Below are positions 58,006 through 64,000 of a stretch of 64,000 nt of DNA, one piece after another. Source of the DNA: an uncultured Opitutia bacterium (GTDB lineage: Bacteria > Verrucomicrobiota > Verrucomicrobiia > Opitutales > Opitutaceae); NCBI GenBank assembly GCA_903840415.1, contig CAIMFY010000051.1, forward strand, positions 1-64,000, read 5' to 3'. The stretch's first letter is position 1. Each line of letters opens with the position of its first letter. A program made the position numbers and the translations under genes. The notes beneath the pieces are model-generated. The model saw nothing but the letters and a program-made list of their open reading frames with translations, did not search any database and was not told the DNA's origin.

Positions 58006-58998
58006 ATGGCCGATCCGATCCTCGAACTCCGCGACGTCCGCACCCACTTCCCGGTCACGCAGGGTTTTCTTTTCAAACGTGACCTTGGCACCGTGAAGGC
58101 AGTGGACGGCGTCACGCTCACCCTTGCTCGCGGCGAAGTACTGGGGCTCGTCGGCGAATCCGGCTGCGGCAAGTCCACGCTCGCGCGCACGATAGTGCAA
58201 CTGGTGCCGACGACCGGCGGTGCGGTCATCCTCGAGGGTAAAAATCTCACCACCGGCTCCACCACCGAAGTCCACGACATCCGTCGCGACCTGCAGATGG
58301 TGTTCCAAGATCCCTACGCCTCGCTCAACCCGCGCATGACGGTTTACGCGACCCTCGCGGAGCCCTTGCTGGTCCATGGCGTCTGCCCGGTCGCCGATGT
58401 TCCGGCCCGCGTCGCTGAGCTCATGCGCATCGTCGGTCTTGCGCCGCGGTTCATGCAAAAGTATCCGCACGAATTTTCCGGCGGCCAGCGCCAGCGCATC
58501 GCGATCGCCCGCGCGCTCGCCCTCGAACCAAAAATCATCATCGCCGACGAACCTGTCTCCGCCCTCGACGTTTCCATCCAGGCGCAAATCTTGAATCTCC
58601 TCGCCCAACTCGTGCGCCGGATGAACCTCTCACTTGTCTTCATCGCGCACGATCTGTCCGTCGTGAAACACATCTCCGACCGGGTGGCCGTGATGTATCT
58701 CGGCAAAATCGTCGAGCTCGGCCGCGCCGCCGACATCATCGAGCGCCCGCGTCACCCTTACACCCGTGCCCTCGTCAGCGCAATTCCCACGCCCGACCCT
58801 GACGTCGAGCGCACGCGCCAGCGCATCGTCCTCCCCGGCGATCCGCCGTCGCCCATGAATCCTCCGGTAGGTTGCGCGTTTAACCCCCGCTGTCCGCATG
58901 CCAAGGAAATCTGCAAGTCTAGCGTGCCGCGGCTCTCCTCGTTCGAAGCCGACCGCGAAGTGGCCTGCGTCCGCGTCGAAGAGATCGCCAACTTGTGA
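58006..58998 (+). CDS. Oligopeptide/dipeptide ABC transporter ATP-binding protein (OppF/DppF type)
   Basis: A protein of 330 residues. Walker A GESGCGKS, Q-loop FQDPYASLNPRMTV, signature FSGGQRQRIAIARAL, Walker B IIIADEPVSALD and H-loop FIAHDLSVVKHI are complete. The C-terminal extension shows VGCAFNPRCPHAKEICK, the OppF cysteine motif. ATG nine bases after the oppD stop, so co-transcribed. The pair energises a Ni, peptide or murein-peptide importer whose permeases must lie elsewhere. Confidence 0.92.
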   Translation: MADPILELRDVRTHFPVTQGFLFKRDLGTVKAVDGVTLTLARGEVLGLVGESGCGKSTLARTIVQLVPTTGGAVILEGKNLTTGSTTEVHDIRRDLQMVFQDPYASLNPRMTVYATLAEPLLVHGVCPVADVPARVAELMRIVGLAPRFMQKYPHEFSGGQRQRIAIARALALEPKIIIADEPVSALDVSIQAQILNLLAQLVRRMNLSLVFIAHDLSVVKHISDRVAVMYLGKIVELGRAADIIERPRHPYTRALVSAIPTPDPDVERTRQRIVLPGDPPSPMNPPVGCAFNPRCPHAKEICKSSVPRLSSFEADREVACVRVEEIANL

Positions 58999-59030
58999 GT
59001 GGGTCTGACTTCTCTGCCTGCGCGACCTGG

Positions 59031-59927
59031 TCAGCGAGCGACCGCCGCCCGTAGCGCTGCCTCCAGATCGGTAAAGCGAAATACGTAACCGGTCGCGCTC
59101 AACCGCCCCGGCCGCGCTCGCGTGCTCGCCAAAATCGTCTCGACTGCCATCTGACCAAACACCGCGCGCAGCAACCAACTCGGCACCGGAAACGCCGCCG
59201 GCCGATTCAGCACGCGTGCGAGCGTCGCAGTAAAATCCGCATTGGTGACCGGTTCAGGCGCGACAACATTCACCGCGCCCGAACATGCGGAGTGATCGAG
59301 TGCATGCATCGCGGCTCCCACCGCATCGTCGATGCTCACCCAACTCATCCACTGCGAGCCCGCGCCCATCCGCCCTCCCAACCCGAGACGAAACACCGGC
59401 AGCATTTTCGCCAACGCCCCGCCGTTCGCAGCCAGCACTACGCCGAAGCGGAGCAACACCGTTCGCATTCCCGCTCGCGCGGCACTTTCGGCATTGGTTT
59501 CCCAGATGAGACACGTCTCTGGCAGAAATCCGTGGCCCGCCGGGCTCGCCTCGGTCACCTCGTCATCGCCCGCGTCGCCATAAAATCCGACCGCCGAGGC
59601 GTTGATAAACACGGTCGCCTTCTGCTTCATTTTTGCGCACGTCGTCACGAGCGTGCGGGTCGCATCGACCCGACTCGCGAGAATCCGCTCACGCCGCGCC
59701 GCCGTCCAACGACCGCCCGCGATGTTCTCGCCCGCAAGATTGATGATCGCATCCGTGCCCACCAGTTGCTCGCCATCCAACTCGCGATTCTCCGGTCGCC
59801 AGAAAATTTCATCCGCCCCTCGAGCCGGAATCCGCACGAGACGGATCACCTCGTGACCCCGATCCCGCAGCGCCGGCAGCAGCGCACGCCCAATTAAACC
59901 CGACGCTCCAGCGATGACGATCTTCAT
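59031..59927 (-). CDS. TIGR01777-type sugar-nucleotide epimerase/SDR protein (YfcH-like)
   Basis: A protein of 298 residues. The NAD(P)-binding motif is IAGASGLIGRALLPAL, INLAGENIAGGRW contains the family's signature N-L-A-G, FINASAVGFYGDAGDDEVTE holds the S/Y active-site region, and WMSWVSIDDAVGAAMHAL and NVVAPEPVTN are typical of this group. The function is not established for the family; association with photolyases is frequent. The start overlaps the photolyase stop as ATGA, and it is the last gene of the glgA operon. Confidence 0.85.
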   Translation of the reverse strand: MKIVIAGASGLIGRALLPALRDRGHEVIRLVRIPARGADEIFWRPENRELDGEQLVGTDAIINLAGENIAGGRWTAARRERILASRVDATRTLVTTCAKMKQKATVFINASAVGFYGDAGDDEVTEASPAGHGFLPETCLIWETNAESAARAGMRTVLLRFGVVLAANGGALAKMLPVFRLGLGGRMGAGSQWMSWVSIDDAVGAAMHALDHSACSGAVNVVAPEPVTNADFTATLARVLNRPAAFPVPSWLLRAVFGQMAVETILASTRARPGRLSATGYVFRFTDLEAALRAAVAR

Positions 59928-61375
59928 GCGCGCAATTGCTTCAACGCCGCCAATGCCGCGGCTCGCGCCGCCGCATGATCGACAATCGGGTGTGGATAAT
60001 TCTTTCCGAGTTGCACGCCGGCCTTGGTCAGCACGGTCTCAGGCGCTGTCCACGGTGCATGGATGTGCTCGGCTGGCAACCGCGCCAATTCCGGCACCCA
60101 GCGTCGGACATAGTCGCCGTTCTCGTCGAACTTCTCTCCCTGCAGCACCGGAGCGAAGATCCGAAAATACGGCGCCGCATCCGCCCCGCACCCCGCGCTC
60201 CACTGCCACCCCAGTGTGTTGCTCGCGAGATCGGCATCGACGAGCGTATCCCAAAACCATGCCGCCCCATGGGTCCACGCCAGCCGCAGATGTTTCACCA
60301 GAAAAGAAGCGACGATCATCCGAACGCGGTTGTGCATCCAGCCGATTTGCCAGAGCTGCCTCATGCCGGCATCGACGATCGGGTAGCCTGTGAGACCGCG
60401 TTGCCACGCGCGCAATTTCTCGCCCCCAAGATCATCTGCCCAAGGAAAGCGACTGAACTCGTCGCGCAACGGCGCCTCCGGCGTGCGCGGAAAATGCCAC
60501 AGCAGGTGATGCGCAAATTCCCGCCAACCGATCTCAGCGAGGAAAACCCGCGCGCCGTTGCTTGGGGGAAACACGCCCGAATCCCGGGAGCGCACCTTCA
60601 CCGCCGCGCAAACCTGGCGGGGCGAAATCTCTCCAAAATGGAGTGCCGGCGAGAGCATCGACGTGCCAGCGAGTGCCGGCCGATCGCGGGTGTTATCGTA
60701 GTCGTCCAGCGCACGAGCAGCGAAAGTCCGCAGACGTTTCGCCGCGCCGGCCTCGCCGGGTTGCCACGCGGCCGGGAAAGCAGCGTCCCACGGCCGACGC
60801 GGGCGCAAGTTGAGTTCATCGACTGCGAGCGATGCTGGCCATGGCTCCGGCGCGGGCAGGATTGAAGCCGTGAATTTGATCGGAGCTGCGACCGGCAACG
60901 TGAGGCAGTGTCGCCAATAGGGCGTGAAAACCTGAAACGGCCGCCCCTGCTTGTTCGCGATCGAATGCGGTTCGTTCAGCAGCGCCGCGTTAAAACTCCT
61001 GACCTCCAGACCAGCCGTCACAAACTCCGCCTTGATCGCGGTATCGCGACTCACCACTGCCGGTTCGTAGCGGCGATTCCAAAAAATGACTTTCGCGCCC
61101 GTCAGGCGCACCGTCTCACGCAACACCGTCTCCGAATCCCCGCGGGCGATAATCAGCCGCGAACCGTGATCGCGCAGTGCCGCGTCGAGTGCCGTGAGCG
61201 CGTGGTGCAGCCACCAGCGACTCGCCCTGCCCGGTCGCCAGCGGCCTTCGCCGGCATCGTCGAGAATGTAGAGCGGGACGATACCGCCGCCACGAGCGAT
61301 CGCCGCGTGCAGGGCGGGATTATCCTGTAGCCGCAAATCCTGACGGAACCAAATAATGGCCGGCGCGACACTCAC
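59924..61375 (-). CDS. phrB: Deoxyribodipyrimidine photolyase
   Basis: A protein of 483 residues of the cryptochrome/photolyase family. IIWFRQDLRLQDNPALHAA opens the antenna domain. The FAD domain has EIGWREFAHHLLWHFP, YPIVDAGMRQLWQIGWMHNR, MIVASFLVKHLRLAWTHGAA, and NTLGWQWSAGCGADAAPYF, the flavin and lesion-binding strings of class I CPD photolyases. It repairs UV pyrimidine dimers with light. GTG start at 61375 is four bases after the glgA stop; upstream in-frame codons overlap glgA. Confidence 0.93.
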   Translation of the reverse strand: MSVAPAIIWFRQDLRLQDNPALHAAIARGGGIVPLYILDDAGEGRWRPGRASRWWLHHALTALDAALRDHGSRLIIARGDSETVLRETVRLTGAKVIFWNRRYEPAVVSRDTAIKAEFVTAGLEVRSFNAALLNEPHSIANKQGRPFQVFTPYWRHCLTLPVAAPIKFTASILPAPEPWPASLAVDELNLRPRRPWDAAFPAAWQPGEAGAAKRLRTFAARALDDYDNTRDRPALAGTSMLSPALHFGEISPRQVCAAVKVRSRDSGVFPPSNGARVFLAEIGWREFAHHLLWHFPRTPEAPLRDEFSRFPWADDLGGEKLRAWQRGLTGYPIVDAGMRQLWQIGWMHNRVRMIVASFLVKHLRLAWTHGAAWFWDTLVDADLASNTLGWQWSAGCGADAAPYFRIFAPVLQGEKFDENGDYVRRWVPELARLPAEHIHAPWTAPETVLTKAGVQLGKNYPHPIVDHAAARAAALAALKQLRA

Positions 61376-61379
61376 GCAA

Positions 61380-62822
61380 TCACAGCGAGTCCGAATAAAG
61401 TTTTTCGTAACCTTTTGCCGCCGTCGCCCACCCGAAATCGCGCGCCATGCCGCGTTGTTGCGCTGCCGAATATCGCCGTCGATCGACAAAAAGGGTTTGT
61501 GCCCGCTGCATCGCCGCCCGCAAACCCACCGCGGTCGGCGCGCACATGAGACCCGTGCCCGTCGCCGGTTGTTCGTCGAGATCGATCACCGTGTCCGCCA
61601 ATCCGCCGACGCGGCTCACAATTGGCACCGTGCCGTAAACTTGGGAATACATCTGGTTGAGTCCACACGGCTCGAACCGCGATGGCATCAAAAAGAAATC
61701 GCTCCCCGCTTCGATCAAATGGCTCATGGCTTCGTCCAACCGCGCACTCAACGAAATCTTCTGCGGCGCCTCTGCGGTAAACGCGTGCATCGCGTCCTCG
61801 AGGGCCTTGTCGCCGGAACCGAGCACCACCAGACGGCATTCCGCACTGAGGAAGAAATTACGATTCTCCAGCACGAGATTCACCCCTTTCTGCTCGGTGA
61901 ATCGCGCGACCATGCCGTAAATCGGACCGGAATAATTCGCCGCGAAGCCGCAGCGTTTCAATAACTCCGCGCGGCACACCTGCTTGCCCGCCATATTGGC
62001 CGACGAATATCGCGCCGGCAGGAGCGCATCGATCGCGGGATTCCACACCGCGGCGTCGACGCCATTGAGCAATCCCACGATGTCGTCTGCGCGCGTCTGC
62101 GCCACGCCATCAAGCCCGCAGCCGAACTCCGGTGTTTGAATCTCTTGGGCATAACGCGGGCTGACCGTCGTCACCCGATCCGCGAACAGAATGCCACCCT
62201 TCATCAGGTTGATCTGTGAGTAATATTCTAAACCATCGATGTTGTTGAGTTCGTCCGGCAGATTGGTGCGGGCAAACGTCGGGGCCGGAAACAGTCCTTG
62301 ATAGGCGATATTGTGAATCGTGAAGATCGTTTTCAACGCTAGGGTGACGTTGTGCCGCCGCTCGGCCTCGCGCACGAGGAGCGGCAGCAGCGCCGCCTGC
62401 CAGTCGTGCGCATGCACGACATCCGCCTGCAAGTCCGCCAGCCGAAGCGTCTCGACGACACCTTTGCAAAAGAAAATAAACCGATCGGCGTTATCCTCGT
62501 AATCCCGCTCGCCGTTGCCGTAAGGCGCCGAACGATCGAAATACTCTTCCCGGCAGATCAAGAAGACGCGAAGATTTTTTCGCGGCGAAAACACCCGCAC
62601 GTCGCCCGCGATGAAGTCGTTGCCCATCTCGATTTTCAGCCGGAGTTTACGCTCGGCCTGCGCGGCATCCGGATGCGCCAGGGCCGCACGATAGCCGGGC
62701 AGGAACACCGCCACATCGTGGCCCTTGTCCGCCAGCGCTCCCGCCATCGCTCCGACGGCATCGGCCAGTCCCCCGGTCTTCATATACGGAAACGCCTCGC
62801 TGGCTGCATGGACGATTTTCAT
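61380..62822 (-). CDS. glgA: Glycogen synthase (ADP-glucose type, GT5)
   Basis: A protein of 480 residues. K15 in KTGGLADAV binds ADP-glucose phosphate, DVVHAHDWQAALLPLL, IFTIHNIAYQG and VTTVSPRYAQEIQT are GT5 motifs, and the C-terminal half has YGMVARFTEQKGVNLVLEN, EPCGLNQMYSQVYGTVP with the EX7E motif. It elongates alpha-1,4-glucan. The start at MKIVHAASEAFPY is 22 residues inside the longest frame. It is first in the glgA-phrB-SDR operon. Divergent from rnr across 77 bases. Confidence 0.95.
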   Translation of the reverse strand: MKIVHAASEAFPYMKTGGLADAVGAMAGALADKGHDVAVFLPGYRAALAHPDAAQAERKLRLKIEMGNDFIAGDVRVFSPRKNLRVFLICREEYFDRSAPYGNGERDYEDNADRFIFFCKGVVETLRLADLQADVVHAHDWQAALLPLLVREAERRHNVTLALKTIFTIHNIAYQGLFPAPTFARTNLPDELNNIDGLEYYSQINLMKGGILFADRVTTVSPRYAQEIQTPEFGCGLDGVAQTRADDIVGLLNGVDAAVWNPAIDALLPARYSSANMAGKQVCRAELLKRCGFAANYSGPIYGMVARFTEQKGVNLVLENRNFFLSAECRLVVLGSGDKALEDAMHAFTAEAPQKISLSARLDEAMSHLIEAGSDFFLMPSRFEPCGLNQMYSQVYGTVPIVSRVGGLADTVIDLDEQPATGTGLMCAPTAVGLRAAMQRAQTLFVDRRRYSAAQQRGMARDFGWATAAKGYEKLYSDSL

Positions 62823-62899
62823 CGCCGAATCCCTACCCCACCTCTTTGTTAAGGCCAATCTCAAAGCACGGCCTGCGCGCCGCGCCATCTCTTAATTAC

Positions 62900-64000
62900 A
62901 TGAGTCTCCGTGATCGACTGCTCTCGCTTCTGCGCGAGCCTGACTATTCTCCCGCTAACGAATTCGAGCTGGCCAACCGGCTCGGTCTGAAAAAAAAGGA
63001 GCGCGCTATGCTCGCCCACGAGGTCCGCCTCGTGCTCAAGGCCGGCCAATTCGCTCGGGCCCAAAATGGCCGCATCGCGCCGCGCGGCAGCGCCGCTGTG
63101 ACGAAACGCGTCGAAGCGCGGCCCATTTTTGTGCCGACCCGGCGCGGCGCCGACCCGACGGCTCCGACACCTTCGCCCGCGGCCCCCTCCGACCGCCAGC
63201 GCGGCCCGGCTCAGAAGAAAACTGCTCCGGGCAGTGTGCGCTCCACCGTCTCGTCAACCGCCACGCCTACCATCGGACCGGATGAATTGACCGGCCGCAT
63301 CCAATTTCGCGCCGGCGGCTCCGCCTTCGTCGTCCGCGACGATCCGGCGAGTCTCGCCCTCGGCGAACCCGCCCTTCAAGTTTTTGGTGAGGATACCGGC
63401 GTGGCGCTCCCCGGCGACCGCGTGCTCGCCCGCGAGTTTCCCGGCCGCAAAGGCCGCAAGCCCGGCGAAAAAATCGGCGGCGTCGTCCGAGTCCTTGAAC
63501 GCGGCCGCAGCACCCTCGTCGGCGATCTCCGACGAGATCGCCGCGCTTGGATCGTCCAGCCCGACGACCCGCGTTTCAGCTACCAAATCATCGTCGACGA
63601 TCCCGCCAAAAGCGAAGTTACGCCCCAGCCCGAGGAGGGCGACAAGGTCATCGTCACGCTCCACGAATGGAAGCGCCGCACCGATCCGCTCACCGGCCTC
63701 ATCACCTCGCGCCTCGGTCGCACGCATGAACCGCGCGCCGAGCTGCTGGGTGTGTTCGAGAAATACGATCTCTCGCCGAGTTTTCCCGAGGACGTCGAAC
63801 GCGAGGCCGCCGCCCTGCCCGACCGCGTGCAGCCGCGCGATCTCGCCAACCGGCTCGACTACCGCGAAGTCCCAACCTTCACGATCGATCCCGACGACGC
63901 CAAGGATTTCGACGACGCGCTCTCCATCGAGACGCTCGACGGCGGCGAAGTGCGCGTCGGCATCCACATTGCGGATGTCTCGACCTACGTTCGCCAGGGC
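62900..64000 (+). CDS. rnr: Ribonuclease R, N-terminal part (runs off the right edge)
   Basis: The frame from ATG 62900 is open to the window end (367 codons). MSLRDRLLSLLREPDYSPA is the N-terminal helix-turn-helix; the middle has a Lys/Pro/Ala linker; VQPDDPRFSYQIIV and EEGDKVIVTLHEWK are cold-shock-type OB domains; and PTFTIDPDDAKDFDDALSIE is the start of the RNB catalytic domain with its metal-binding aspartates, followed by VGIHIADVSTYV. It degrades structured RNA 3' to 5'. The catalytic barrel and S1 domain lie beyond the window. Confidence 0.93.
   Translation, partial: MSLRDRLLSLLREPDYSPANEFELANRLGLKKKERAMLAHEVRLVLKAGQFARAQNGRIAPRGSAAVTKRVEARPIFVPTRRGADPTAPTPSPAAPSDRQRGPAQKKTAPGSVRSTVSSTATPTIGPDELTGRIQFRAGGSAFVVRDDPASLALGEPALQVFGEDTGVALPGDRVLAREFPGRKGRKPGEKIGGVVRVLERGRSTLVGDLRRDRRAWIVQPDDPRFSYQIIVDDPAKSEVTPQPEEGDKVIVTLHEWKRRTDPLTGLITSRLGRTHEPRAELLGVFEKYDLSPSFPEDVEREAAALPDRVQPRDLANRLDYREVPTFTIDPDDAKDFDDALSIETLDGGEVRVGIHIADVSTYVRQG

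Overview
This GC-rich window reads as a chromosomal segment of a Gram-negative bacterium, most likely a member of Verrucomicrobiota close to Opitutaceae. The evidence is indirect: lipid A/heptose genes mark an outer membrane; two proteins end in PEP-CTERM-type sorting signals; one of them carries autotransporter-associated strand repeats; there is an orphan pseudopilin and a secreted GH2 and GH28 hydrolase; and GTG/TTG starts are frequent. The assignment is inferred from gene content, not from a marker gene.

Region 1 (1-29734, all + strand) is a large surface-glycan cluster. It starts with a frameshifted remnant. Next come membrane proteins that resemble lipid-linked glycosyltransferases (730, 3347, 5467, 25256), GT-A transferases (2304, 4446, 8976, 21834), GT-B transferases (9923, 11225, 13318, 16130, 17382, 19161, 22647), two polymerase/ligase-type membrane proteins (14637, 20282), a PIG-L deacetylase (12486), a hexapeptide acetyltransferase (18595), a WcaJ-type initiating phosphotransferase (23871), four methyltransferase-fold proteins (7114, 8081, 28156, 29057) and an unexpected flavin disulfide oxidoreductase (26765). 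Many genes overlap by ATGA, so blocks are probably translationally coupled. The logic is: the initiating transferase loads undecaprenyl phosphate, cytoplasmic transferases build and decorate the oligosaccharide, and the polymerase/ligase proteins act at the membrane. No flippase, chain-length regulator or export channel lies in the window.

Region 2 (29748-40262) is mostly housekeeping: hisA, an M42 aminopeptidase, a small lipoprotein, a large secreted GH2 glycosidase, a secreted trypsin-like protease with a variant PEP-CTERM tail, the tig-clpP-clpX operon (- strand) and a divergent tsaB.

Region 3 (40263-48104) is extracellular: a structured intergenic element, a 1485-codon lectin/strand-repeat/PEP-CTERM protein whose signal-peptide-like N-terminus follows an in-frame stop codon, a terminator, a GH28 lipoprotein immediately followed by a pseudopilin, and an SPFH-type protein.

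Region 4 (48154-64000) mixes housekeeping and envelope genes: an animal-like UDP-glucose dehydrogenase, ftsH, tilS, serS, a heptosyltransferase divergent from an LpxL-heptosyltransferase fusion, an oppD/oppF ATPase pair, a glgA-photolyase-SDR operon, and the 5' part of rnr running off the right edge. I saw no rRNA, tRNA, IS element, CRISPR array or prophage.
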